From: an uncultured Sutterella sp.
Lineage (GTDB): Bacteria > Pseudomonadota > Gammaproteobacteria > Burkholderiales > Burkholderiaceae_F
Reading direction: 5' to 3'
NCBI GenBank assembly: GCA_900546995.1
Contig: URFF01000050.1
Location: forward strand, 1 to 12,979
Length of the DNA: 12,979 nt
The position numbers and the translations under genes were made by a program. This document shows positions 1 through 6,460 of the stretch, one piece after another; the first letter of the stretch is position 1; each line of letters begins with the position of its first letter. The notes under the pieces are model-generated. The model worked only from the letters and a program-made list of their open reading frames with translations, made no database searches and was not told where the DNA came from.

Positions 1-135
1 GATGTAGGCGTATCCGCCCAGACAGTTGCTACCGAACTTTCTCTTCACCTCTTGAGGATTGAGGCATAAGTGTCGTCGCAAACGAGCCACCACGCTTTCC
101 AACGCTTCATCGGGATAGGGATAAGGTACGTACAT
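1..135 (-). CDS. tniQ: TniQ/TnsD family target-selection protein, N-terminal fragment
   Basis: Forty-five codons are visible before the window edge, starting at the ATG at 133-135. The peptide begins MYVPYPYPDEALESVVARL and continues into a Cys/His-containing stretch (RRHLCLN). A proline/tyrosine-rich start followed by PDE, a Ser and an Arg-Leu is the typical opening of TniQ-domain proteins, which in Tn7-like elements recognise the target site and recruit TnsC. The start lies 7 bp after the tnsC stop, so it is the fourth gene of the tns operon. A GTG five codons upstream, overlapping the tnsC stop, is an alternative start, but a GGGAG motif sits too close to it. The ATG has only a distant Shine-Dalgarno, so translation may depend on coupling to tnsC. 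Whether this is a long site-specific TnsD or a short Cascade-associated TniQ cannot be told from the fragment. Confidence 0.72.
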   Translation of the reverse strand, partial: MYVPYPYPDEALESVVARLRRHLCLNPQEVKRKFGSNCLGGYAYI

Positions 136-142
136 AGTCGGC

Positions 143-1663
143 TTAAACACTCCCAACGGGGAATGTGCTGAGTTCTGGAAGTGTCATCTTGGGCTTGCCT
201 ACAGGAATGGGCTGCGCATCCTTTTCGGTAGAATCAAGGAGTGCCATAGCCCGCCTCATAGCCTCGGACAAGGTGATTTTGGGATTCGCCAAACACATCT
301 TTGTGATCTCGGTATCCATTCTTGGCGTGACCTTGTACTGCATCTCCTGGAGCCATTGGATAACCTTATCTCGGACAGGAATCGGCTTAGGTTCGCCAGA
401 AACATCCTTTTGCTCGATTGCGCTGATCTTCTCGCTCAACATTTGGGTGAAACGACCTTCGGGCATTCTCACGTCCTCGTACCGTCCCATGGCTTCAAGG
501 TCGTTGCGAGCAATTGCACCGATGACTTTGGCAACATTGCTGAAGGATTCCTTGAACGTAACCGAAATCAGACTTGCCGTGGTTTTCTCTTTATCCTTGG
601 GAAGCCGCATCAATCCATTAGTCTGAGCGGTCACAAAGAGCCGCACAAGAATGTCCGGGATTCCCTGGCTGTACTTATAAAGAGCATCCTCTACCTCAAC
701 AGGCATCTCCTTTGGGTCTTGCGACAATACGGAGCAGCGCCAAAGGTGCTTCATGAAAAGCCGCCAATCCTCGCTGTCACGGCGCAGGCGATCCCATACG
801 ATCCAACCTTGGGAGCCAAGACGACGATCCGTGCGCAAGTTTGAGTCGAGCAGTTTTTCCAACTTTGGTGTGCCGATGAATAGGAGCGGTACGTTTAGCG
901 TATTGGACAGCGTGACAATGAAATTGAACAACTCTTCCTTGTTTCGTCGAGCGTTGACGATGTTCTGGATTTCGTCGATCACCAAAAGGCCGACCTTGTG
1001 AATGTTCATCAACTGAGCAAGGCGAACCCGCAAATGGCTTGCGCTCACGCGGTTGCCAACCATTTCCGAATACGACTCACCCGTTACCCTGCCAAGTTCC
1101 GCAATGGCTTCCGTGCAAAGGGACTTGGGGCTTCCATCATCGGGACAGTTCACCCGAAGATAAACCACTTGATCGAAACTACCAGGTACGAACTTGGGAT
1201 CGTTATGGCTGATAACCTGCGGGTAGTAGCGCAACAGATTGGACACGGAATATGTCTTGCCATTACCCGAAACCCCAATAAGCGTAGCCGAGAATCCGTC
1301 CCGGTAGTCCGAGCCGAAATCCTGCAACTTCATTTCCAGTTCCATTCCTGCTTTGGGAAGGAACTGCTTGGATTTCAAGGTGTTCGGGTTGCGATCCTTG
1401 TATCCGAGTCGGATCAGAGAGTCCATCGTCTGAAACAGAGTGAAATGGTGGACGGTGGGCACAAAAAGCTCTCGTGGCAGTTCCCTCAGAAACTTGGCTC
1501 GGATGCGCTTGGGCTCCGTTTTGGCTGGGACTTGCGTAACCCGCAACATCTGTTCAGCGAGTTCCTTTGGCACATACCCACTGAAATCCGGCAGAGTCAT
1601 GACAAGCGGGTTGTTGTTGGCATCATTGCTTTGCGTGTAATCCGCTCTCGTTGCATCTGTCAT
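143..1663 (-). CDS. tnsC: TnsC, AAA+ ATPase transposition regulator
   Basis: Product of 506 aa, close in size to Tn7 TnsC and much longer than the roughly 300-aa TniB-type regulators. The AAA+ core starts after about 120 residues: Walker A GVSGNGKT at 130-137, Walker B LLVIDEIQ at 226-233 with D230 and E231, a sensor-1 type strand LLFIGTP ending at 266, and a sensor-2 like SQGIPD near 332-337. In this family the ATPase forms filaments on target DNA, bridges TniQ/TnsD to TnsAB, and enforces target immunity. The 120-residue N-terminal extension and the C-terminal tail of about 130 residues are where Tn7 TnsC contacts TnsD and TnsA/TnsB; by analogy they should do so here. I chose the ATG at 1661-1663 over a GTG two codons upstream. 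It overlaps the tnsB stop (TAATG) and is preceded by an AGGGG ribosome site, implying translational coupling. No disruption is visible. Confidence 0.93.
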   Translation of the reverse strand: MTDATRADYTQSNDANNNPLVMTLPDFSGYVPKELAEQMLRVTQVPAKTEPKRIRAKFLRELPRELFVPTVHHFTLFQTMDSLIRLGYKDRNPNTLKSKQFLPKAGMELEMKLQDFGSDYRDGFSATLIGVSGNGKTYSVSNLLRYYPQVISHNDPKFVPGSFDQVVYLRVNCPDDGSPKSLCTEAIAELGRVTGESYSEMVGNRVSASHLRVRLAQLMNIHKVGLLVIDEIQNIVNARRNKEELFNFIVTLSNTLNVPLLFIGTPKLEKLLDSNLRTDRRLGSQGWIVWDRLRRDSEDWRLFMKHLWRCSVLSQDPKEMPVEVEDALYKYSQGIPDILVRLFVTAQTNGLMRLPKDKEKTTASLISVTFKESFSNVAKVIGAIARNDLEAMGRYEDVRMPEGRFTQMLSEKISAIEQKDVSGEPKPIPVRDKVIQWLQEMQYKVTPRMDTEITKMCLANPKITLSEAMRRAMALLDSTEKDAQPIPVGKPKMTLPELSTFPVGSV

Positions 1664-3729
1664 TACCACCCCTCTGATAAATCGTTAAAGGATTGAACGG
1701 GCTTGAGTTCATCATCGTCATTCTGGATTTGCCTGGATGGTTCAGGTTTTTTCAGGCTTTCCGTGCTGGCAAAAGATTGTTCTCTGTTCTGAGTAATCCG
1801 TTCCTGCATGCGGCTTTCCGACATTCGCTTGATCTTTTCTGCCACTGACAATTCCGATGTGGGCTTTTGTGTGATGGCTTCCTCAACAATTTGATCTTGC
1901 CTCCTACGGGTTTCACCTTCGGCAATGGCGTTTTCGTGTTGAACCATGATTGTGGTTGTTCTTTCTTCTTCTAAAACCCTGCGGGCTTCGTAGATGGACA
2001 TTCCCGCAAAACGGGCGAACTTCGGAGTCAACTGACAGCGGTACACCGTCATGGGGCGATTGGAATCCGGTATGAGATAGGCGCAGGAAACATCAGACGG
2101 ATCGTAGGCCACCAACACCCGTTTGGGTCTTGCCTTGTTGTGCGCTCCTCTGAAGAACAGCGTCTTGACTTCATCGGCAAGGCACTCGTAGCGCAGTCCG
2201 TCTACGTTGATGCCCAAGGAGGAAACTGTAGGCTTGACATTTGGCATCAGAGCGATGCGCAGGCGCAGTGGATTGTCAACAGTGGTCAACCCCCACATTC
2301 CCTCTTTCTTGGCCCATTGCCAGACAGAGATCGGAGTGACTGGGCGACCTACCGGATAGCCGACTGGGATCACAGTTCTCACATGGCGATTCACAACGCG
2401 AACTGCCTCAATGACGAGTTTCGTGTAGTCCACAAGAGTCAGAAAGGCGTTGTGGCGATTATCCTTGCCGCCGGCCTTTTTCAGCGTTATCGGATCGGGA
2501 GCAGCCTTGGCGACGAACTCCTTGAGCTGATGTTGGAGCTGACGGAAACTGCTCTCAACAGTTCCCTTCTGATCGCCCCTCATGGGGGCGGTATTACTGA
2601 TCTGAACAGAGAAGGTCTTACTGAAATTCTCGATCTGCCGACCTTCAAGTTCACCGTTGTCTGCCACCACACAGGAGGGAATCCCCTCGGCAGGCCATTC
2701 GTCATTGTCGATCTCTATACCGTACTTGCGACAAAACTCTTGCTTGTTGCGGATGGCGTTAAACAAGGCTTGAGCCGCGCTCTTGTACTGACTCCCTTCA
2801 AAGGAAATGTTGATGCCAACAATCATTCCCGAGAATGCGTCCGTTACCGAATAAAGAACGGGACGACCTACGGGCAGAACACGGTCTGATGCGACCAAGA
2901 ACACATTGTCAACCGTCGAGTCGATTTCATAGCGAGCGCCAGGATACTGAGCAACTTGGAGAACAGTACCCGTCGCTGGGGCGATGTCCTTGTCCATGAT
3001 GGCACTAGGATTCCTTTTCCTTACCTTGTCAGCCAAACTGATACGGGTATCGTAGTGATACCTAAATTGCGCTTCGGTAGGAATAGCATTGTCGGGGACA
3101 CTGGGATTGGCTACCCGATATTCTTTGGTGAATACCCCGTACGCTTGGTGTACGGACAATCCACCGATCTTGAGAATATTTTTCGTGATGACGCTGGTCA
3201 TCATGTTGCGTATTTCGTCTGTCACGATAGTCCCAAGCCCTGTTCTGGATTTGCGCCCGGTTTTCACAGAATATGAGCGAGATGCAGATCCGTCACGCGA
3301 GCGAGTAAGGCATGTAACCGTCATGCCGTCCCGAAAATATTTTTCCAAATACCTGTAGGCATAGCGTCGTTTGGTTGCAAAGTCTTCTTCCGAAATGGAT
3401 TGGCTTCTGATGATCGCTGTTCTCAGTCGGCTTTCAAGGATCGCTTCGGGATTAGTGACAATAGGAGCAATGAGGTCGTACCGCTTCTGAGCGGCATTCA
3501 TCTCATTATCCGAATGCGCCGCGTATCGGTTGTCACTTGCCGGATCGGTGATCTTGACGATGTTTCCAGTGCGAATTTCACTCTCAAGATCGGAAAAGGG
3601 GATCGTATCTATCTGGAACCCTCGCTTATCCATGCGAAAGAGCACGACTTCCCCTTGGTAGAAAGCAATCACACGGTAAGTTTTGCCATCACCAAAAAGG
3701 ACATCTTTCAGGTTCACTACGGCTGACAT
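1663..3729 (-). CDS. tnsB: TnsB, DDE transposase
   Basis: Product of 688 aa, matching Tn7 TnsB in length. The RNase H-like catalytic core carries D270 (in ARYEIDST), D357 (in CVVADNGE) and E392 (in RGDQKGTVES), with 34 residues between the second D and the E. This spacing and context match the DDE triad of Tn7 TnsB and related TniA/MuA transposases. About 230 N-terminal residues precede the core and would hold the helical domains that bind the end repeats. The C-terminal region beyond 600 is highly charged and ends in a flexible tail, the part which in TnsB-type proteins engages TnsC. TnsB cuts the 3' ends of the element and joins them to the target. A GGAG motif lies 7 nt before the ATG. The gene overlaps tnsA by 13 bp and tnsC by one base. 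It appears intact. Confidence 0.95.
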   Translation of the reverse strand: MSAVVNLKDVLFGDGKTYRVIAFYQGEVVLFRMDKRGFQIDTIPFSDLESEIRTGNIVKITDPASDNRYAAHSDNEMNAAQKRYDLIAPIVTNPEAILESRLRTAIIRSQSISEEDFATKRRYAYRYLEKYFRDGMTVTCLTRSRDGSASRSYSVKTGRKSRTGLGTIVTDEIRNMMTSVITKNILKIGGLSVHQAYGVFTKEYRVANPSVPDNAIPTEAQFRYHYDTRISLADKVRKRNPSAIMDKDIAPATGTVLQVAQYPGARYEIDSTVDNVFLVASDRVLPVGRPVLYSVTDAFSGMIVGINISFEGSQYKSAAQALFNAIRNKQEFCRKYGIEIDNDEWPAEGIPSCVVADNGELEGRQIENFSKTFSVQISNTAPMRGDQKGTVESSFRQLQHQLKEFVAKAAPDPITLKKAGGKDNRHNAFLTLVDYTKLVIEAVRVVNRHVRTVIPVGYPVGRPVTPISVWQWAKKEGMWGLTTVDNPLRLRIALMPNVKPTVSSLGINVDGLRYECLADEVKTLFFRGAHNKARPKRVLVAYDPSDVSCAYLIPDSNRPMTVYRCQLTPKFARFAGMSIYEARRVLEEERTTTIMVQHENAIAEGETRRRQDQIVEEAITQKPTSELSVAEKIKRMSESRMQERITQNREQSFASTESLKKPEPSRQIQNDDDELKPVQSFNDLSEGW

Positions 3730-4499
3730 TTGAAATCTCCAACGGGTATATCGAGGATGTAGGCATTGTCAATATCGAAATCCAGTTTCTGATGGGCTGC
3801 GAGTTTTAGGATAGGCTCGCTGACTACTGCATAGCGATTGCCAAAAATGCTTGGACAGACTTCACCAAGTCTCCGCAAAGACAGTTCTGGGTAGGAGGTA
3901 AGAAGCGTCATGTAATCCAACATGAGCTGATGGAAGTCGTTGATTATGTCGTTGCGGTACTTGTTAAGGAACACAATGTTGTCGTACTTTGGTCCAATCA
4001 AGGAGGACGTAAAAACGACAGACCACGGAATACCCTTGCGTTCCCAGTACATTTTCTCAATTGTTAATTTGGCATTGACCCGAGGCTTGCGTACCTCGTC
4101 CTCATTCTCTTTGACTTGAAAAGCCTTAAAACTCTCTTCGCCCTCATCGTCCCTGTACGTCACAAGGAAGTCCGTAGTCATGACGATATTCTTTCCCCTG
4201 ACTTGGGGATGAATCAGATTGAGTTCGCTGCAAATGTCTAGTGTGTCAACGGGTGCAAGGGGAAACTGCTCGCGGATTTCGATGTCCTCGGGATTCCATT
4301 CAAGAGAAAGGCAGACAAGACGTTCCCCGTGCGATAGGCAGTGAAGCATGCGATGCAGGCGTGGGCATGGGACCCTGTGGCGAGGGGTTTTGGAATGGCA
4401 GTCCTGAACAGTGATCCACGGGTCATAAGCGCTATAGCGCCCCTGACCACGCCCGGCCTTAACCCACTTGTCGTAATCCTGTACATAGTTTGATCGCAT
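3717..4499 (-). CDS. tnsA: TnsA, transposon-end 5'-strand endonuclease
   Basis: Product of 260 aa from the ATG at 4497-4499, which has a GGAG motif 5 nt upstream. The frame stays open to a GTG at 4556, but that codon sits in a leader hairpin with no ribosome site. The chosen start also aligns with Tn7 TnsA, giving a basic KAGRGQG segment at 14-20 and DPWITVQ at 26-32. The restriction-enzyme-like PD-(D/E)XK centre is visible as E67 (in SLEWNPED), D110 (in MTTDFLV), Q128/K130 (in AFQVKENED) and E148 (in TIEKMYW), equivalent to the known active-site set of TnsA. IREQFPL at 76-82 is also a family hallmark. TnsA cuts the 5' ends alongside TnsB, giving clean excision instead of replicative cointegrates. 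Residues after about 165 form the winged-helix-like domain that contacts TnsC in Tn7. It is the first gene of the operon. Confidence 0.94.
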   Translation of the reverse strand: MRSNYVQDYDKWVKAGRGQGRYSAYDPWITVQDCHSKTPRHRVPCPRLHRMLHCLSHGERLVCLSLEWNPEDIEIREQFPLAPVDTLDICSELNLIHPQVRGKNIVMTTDFLVTYRDDEGEESFKAFQVKENEDEVRKPRVNAKLTIEKMYWERKGIPWSVVFTSSLIGPKYDNIVFLNKYRNDIINDFHQLMLDYMTLLTSYPELSLRRLGEVCPSIFGNRYAVVSEPILKLAAHQKLDFDIDNAYILDIPVGDFKCQP

Positions 4500-4518
4500 C
4501 AGCTCTCCAAACAAGAAA

Positions 4519-4559
4519 AGAGTGGTCACGACAGCACCTGTACCGCTGTGATCCACTCT
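4519..4559 (-). terminator. Hairpin with T-rich tail in the tnsA leader (possible attenuator/insulator)
   Basis: AGAGTGG (4519-4525) pairs with CCACTCT (4553-4559). TCAC/GTGA extends the stem across a single bulged base, and a further AGC/GCT pairing lies inside it. Read on the minus strand, the hairpin is followed by TTTTCTTGTTT and then by the tnsA ribosome site. This is the layout of an intrinsic terminator placed between the transposon end and its first gene. It could block host transcription entering from the interrupted MFS gene, which runs in the same direction, or attenuate tns expression. The tail is interrupted by C and G, so efficiency may be modest. A protein-binding site is the alternative. 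Confidence 0.45.
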
Positions 4560-4562
4560 GCA

Positions 4563-4591
4563 ATTTTACCGAAGCGCACCAAACCTGTGAC
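4563..4591 (-). promoter_or_regulatory. Putative tns operon promoter overlapping the innermost TnsB site
   Basis: On the minus strand, GTCACA (4591-4586, four of six matches to TTGACA) lies 17 bp upstream of TAAAAT (4568-4563, five of six matches to TATAAT). The transcript would start near 4556, just at the leader hairpin, about 57 nt before the tnsA ATG. The -35 hexamer lies inside the innermost 19-bp repeat, so TnsB bound there would be expected to compete with RNA polymerase, as the Tn7 right end is known to do with its own tns promoter. Confidence 0.45.
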
Positions 4592-4674
4592 ACTAAAGTT
4601 ATGATATTTGTGACATTACAAGTTATGGTAGATTGTGACAAATAAGTTATGATGTGTGACAATACGAGTTATGG
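4586..4674 (-). repeat. Four tandem TnsB-type binding repeats at the transposon right end
   Basis: Four direct copies share TGTGACA, then a variable A/T-rich centre, then AGTTATG. They are 4586-4604 (TGTGACACTAAAGTTATGA), 4609-4628 (TGTGACATTACAAGTTATGG), 4634-4652 (TGTGACAAATAAGTTATGA) and 4655-4674 (TGTGACAATACGAGTTATGG). All face the same way and are separated by only 2-5 bp. Copies 1 and 3 are 19 bp and end in TGA; copies 2 and 4 are 20 bp and end in TGG, so two forms alternate. Four densely packed sites next to tnsA match the architecture of the Tn7 right end, where TnsB binds. Binding here is inferred from layout and position. The outermost copy lies 7 bp from the proposed terminus. Confidence 0.85.
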
Positions 4675-4678
4675 AAAC

Positions 4679-5086
4679 TCAATATTTAACTGCTGTACTG
4701 ATACCAGCTCCATACGCGAGCCCCAACCCAAGACCGAAAACGAGGCCGTAAGCAATTGTCATTTCCATTACGGATGAAGCAAATCCACAACCGCAAAGAC
4801 CCAGTCCGATCAAAAGGCCTCCTGTCATAATGACCAGACGGGGACCATATTTGTCGTTAAAGGCTCCACCTAAAATCATTGGAATCGGTCCAACACTGTT
4901 GGCCACACCGAAGGCAATCGCTAAATCGCTGGCGGTAATGACTGTCCCGGTACTTTCACTTAAGCTCACAGCGGCAGCTGCAGAAAGTACACTCCATGCG
5001 TAAATCGAACCAGCACAAAGATTGATCACGCAAATAATAAACAGGATAAGCCAGCGCTTTTTTTCTAAAGGTTGATCAGAGGACAT
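4679..5086 (-). pseudogene. OFA-family MFS transporter gene, truncated by transposon insertion
   Basis: The 135 codons from the ATG at 5084-5086 encode four hydrophobic segments. They carry the oxalate/formate antiporter signature NLCAGSIYAWSV near residues 22-33, a GGAFNDKYGPR loop near 73-83 (the MFS loop between helices 2 and 3), and a glycine-rich GLGLGLAYGAG segment. Members of this family are about 400-430 aa and continue past STAVKY into a conserved Phe-Pro-Asp/Glu-Lys-Arg-Gly loop. Here the frame stops one codon after STAVKY, at a TGA made by the proposed transposon terminus. The gene was therefore broken by the insertion and its remaining two thirds should lie beyond the far transposon end. 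No clear Shine-Dalgarno precedes the start. Substrate is unknown; small carboxylates such as oxalate or formate are the family's best-known cargo. Confidence 0.88.
4682..4686. other. Predicted 5-bp target-site duplication (one copy)
   Basis: If the element ends with TGA at 4681-4679 on the minus strand, the adjoining host bases ATATT should be the 5-bp target duplication typical of Tn7-like insertion. Only one copy is in the window, so this is a prediction. Confidence 0.4.
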
Positions 5087-5176
5087 AGAGTTAGAGAGAA
5101 AACAGAAATCCGTTGGAAATTGAAAAGAGGAAATTTGCGGTTGTTATTATGGAGGCAAGTGTTAAAACAGAAAAGG

Positions 5177-5198
5177 CAATTAATACAAACATTAATTG
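5177..5198. promoter_or_regulatory. Inverted repeat, possible operator upstream of the MFS gene
   Basis: CAATTAAT (5177-5184) and ATTAATTG (5191-5198) are perfect 8-bp arms around a 6-bp centre, about 90 bp upstream of the MFS start. An A/T-rich dyad of this size is typical of a homodimeric regulator site, for example LysR- or GntR-type. No regulator gene is in view and binding is only inferred. Confidence 0.35.
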
Positions 5199-5284
5199 AT
5201 GAAATGGCAAGAAAGAATGAACTACCGCGCTCTGTCGAATGCGGTTTCATGGGAGCGCACCCCCATTTCTAGCAGTTGTCGGAC

Positions 5285-5304
5285 ATCTGCACGTGCATGC
5301 AGAT
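5285..5304. repeat. Short inverted repeat downstream of dus-family gene
   Basis: ATCTGCA (5285-5291) and TGCAGAT (5298-5304) form 7-bp arms around a 6-base loop, 47 bp beyond the dus-family stop. No T-tract follows on either strand, so it is not a classical intrinsic terminator. It could stabilise the 3' end of the mRNA or bind a protein. Confidence 0.3.
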
Positions 5305-5350
5305 TCCGCGGCATCTGTTAAAAAGCTGTTTGCTCAATGCTAAGAATAGC

Positions 5351-6322
5351 CTAGAGTGGTTTAAACCATCCGAACTGCGCATCAGAGGTCATTGGGTAGG
5401 TTTCGAAAATTTGTTGACAAGCACTCTGATAATCTTCAAGTGTTTTTGCCTTATAAATGCGTTTAACATCTTTTTCAGCGCCGTTAAATAGGTTATGCCA
5501 AAAGAACCAATACTCTTTCATGCGCATCAGGGCATTCTTGAGATTGCCGAAAGCGTCGCAGTAACTATTAAAAATCGCTTGCGTGTAGTCTGAGAATTCC
5601 GTTCGGGTAAGCGCTGAGCCTCCTTTTGCCTTTCGAAAAAGCGCCGGATCTGCAATCAGTCCACGGCCGACCATGAGTTGCGAAAAACCTTGAGTGGATT
5701 CTCTTTTGATATCGTTAAGGGTCACAATATCGCCGTTATAGCCCAGTGGGCAGTGAAAGACACCACGGTACTGTTCTAACACTTCTCGACGAACACTTCC
5801 CTTGTAGAAATCTTGTCTGAGGCGCGGATGAATAATTAAAGTGTGAATCGGAAAATGGCTTAGGACATCGCTTAAAAGATCAAATTCAGACTCACAGCTC
5901 CAACCTAAACGGGTTTTGACTGAAATGGCGATTGGAAGGTCAGCCGTAAAAATCTTATTGAGGAAATGCTCTAATTCCGCAGGTTCTCTCAAAAAGCCGG
6001 CTCCCTTGCCTTTAGCGACGACGGTTCCCGCAGGGCATCCTAAATTGAGATTGACCTCGTCATATCCCATATCGGAGAGTGCTTTAGCTGCCCAAATAAA
6101 ATCTTCGGCTCGTCGGGTGAGCAATTGCGGTACGGCATGAATCGCTTGGTTGATCTCAGGGGCAACTTCTTTGAGCTGCCGCTCCGTGAACTTCGGCTCT
6201 TGTGTTGGAGTTACAAAGGGTAAGTAGTAACGATCAGCCTCGGGAAAGAATTGAGCATGGACTCGGCGAAAGGGGGCACCGGTCAAACCTTCCATGGGAG
6301 CAACAGTCAAAAGCGGAGACAA
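5351..6322 (-). CDS. tRNA-dihydrouridine synthase family protein
   Basis: Predicted 323-aa FMN-dependent TIM-barrel enzyme that reduces uridine to dihydrouridine in tRNA using NAD(P)H. From the chosen start, visible family features are VAPMEGLTG at 7-15 (FMN-binding first strand), NLGCPAGTV with catalytic C96, SVKTRLGW with K136, IIHPR with H165, NGDI near 196-199, and GRG at 219-221 for phosphate binding. The length fits the Dus family. I could not assign it confidently to DusA, DusB or DusC. No ATG lies near the N-terminus. The TTG at 6320-6322 has an ideal AAGGA at 6331-6335, 8 nt upstream, and places the protein start right before the first barrel strand. A further upstream TTG at 6394 has no ribosome site. 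The gene is divergent from rhlE. Confidence 0.9.
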   Translation of the reverse strand: MSPLLTVAPMEGLTGAPFRRVHAQFFPEADRYYLPFVTPTQEPKFTERQLKEVAPEINQAIHAVPQLLTRRAEDFIWAAKALSDMGYDEVNLNLGCPAGTVVAKGKGAGFLREPAELEHFLNKIFTADLPIAISVKTRLGWSCESEFDLLSDVLSHFPIHTLIIHPRLRQDFYKGSVRREVLEQYRGVFHCPLGYNGDIVTLNDIKRESTQGFSQLMVGRGLIADPALFRKAKGGSALTRTEFSDYTQAIFNSYCDAFGNLKNALMRMKEYWFFWHNLFNGAEKDVKRIYKAKTLEDYQSACQQIFETYPMTSDAQFGWFKPL

Positions 6323-6330
6323 AGTAGTAT

Positions 6331-6335
6331 TCCTT
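6331..6335 (-). promoter_or_regulatory. Ribosome binding site deciding a TTG start for the dus-family gene
   Basis: On the minus strand AAGGA lies 8 nt upstream of a TTG at 6322-6320. It is the only strong Shine-Dalgarno near the N-terminus and supports the shorter 323-aa product over the open extension to 6394. Confidence 0.6.
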
Positions 6336-6414
6336 GTGTGATCTTGTTTTTCGCGCCGTATTCTATCGAATGGCGATTGCAAAATCAGTCTCAAGCGTAA
6401 TTGCTTGGAGCCGT

Positions 6415-6420
6415 TATAAT
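6415..6420 (+). promoter_or_regulatory. Putative -10 element of the rhlE promoter
   Basis: A perfect TATAAT lies 40 bp upstream of the chosen rhlE ATG, in the gap between two divergent genes. No good -35 hexamer is found at 16-18 bp spacing (TCAAGC at 6391-6396 is weak), so an activator may be needed. Confidence 0.35.
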
Positions 6421-6460
6421 TAACAGATTGATTTTCAAAAATTTTGTTCGGATGTTCGGT

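Larger units (their letters stand above)
1..4681 (-). mobile_element. Tn7-like transposon, right-end half (partial, continues past left edge)
   Basis: The segment carries tnsA, tnsB, tnsC and the start of tniQ/tnsD in the canonical Tn7 order, transcribed away from a repeat-bearing end at about 4586-4681. Outside that end an MFS coding frame is cut off abruptly, which marks the boundary. Having tnsA nearest the end and transcribed inward identifies this as the right end in Tn7 terms. Reading inward on the minus strand, the proposed terminus is TGAGTTTC followed by the first TnsB-type repeat; Tn7 likewise has 8 bp before its outermost site. The usual terminal TGT is not seen, so the exact last base is inferred from the MFS frame break. 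The left end, cargo and target duplication partner lie outside the window. Cut-and-paste movement is expected because both TnsA and TnsB retain their catalytic residues. Confidence 0.9.
5087..5350. other. Intergenic region between truncated MFS gene and dus-family gene
   Basis: These 264 bp hold no convincing gene. They contain two short dyads, annotated separately at 5177-5198 and 5285-5304. There is also an A/T-rich stretch that probably contains the MFS promoter; a CATAAT at 5151-5146 on the minus strand is a weak -10 candidate without a good -35. No hairpin with a T-tract follows the dus-family gene, so its transcript may run on toward the MFS gene on the same strand. Confidence 0.5.

Noticed and set aside
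998..1696. 232-aa plus-strand open frame opposite tnsC
   Set aside because: It lies antisense to a well-supported AAA+ gene, shows no recognisable motif, and has no ribosome site of note.
2140..2889. 249-aa plus-strand open frame opposite tnsB
   Set aside because: It overlaps the DDE catalytic core on the other strand and resembles no protein family.
4500..4556. Longer TnsA starting from a GTG at 4556
   Set aside because: The codon sits in the leader hairpin without a ribosome site, and the extra 19 residues have no counterpart in Tn7 TnsA.
4459..4662. 67-aa minus-strand frame spanning the transposon end
   Set aside because: It runs through the TnsB repeats and the leader hairpin and shows the composition of translated repeats, not of a protein.
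4586..4674. Possible CRISPR array
   Set aside because: The four repeats are regularly placed, but the gaps between them are only 2-5 bp, far too short for spacers. Their position at a transposon terminus fits TnsB sites.
4682..6322. attTn7-type target (glmS) next to the element
   Set aside because: The flank encodes an MFS transporter and a tRNA-dihydrouridine synthase family protein; nothing resembles the glmS 3' end.
6323..6394. Longer dus-family protein starting at a TTG at 6394
   Set aside because: There is no Shine-Dalgarno there and the extra residues precede the first barrel strand; TTG at 6322 has AAGGA at ideal spacing.
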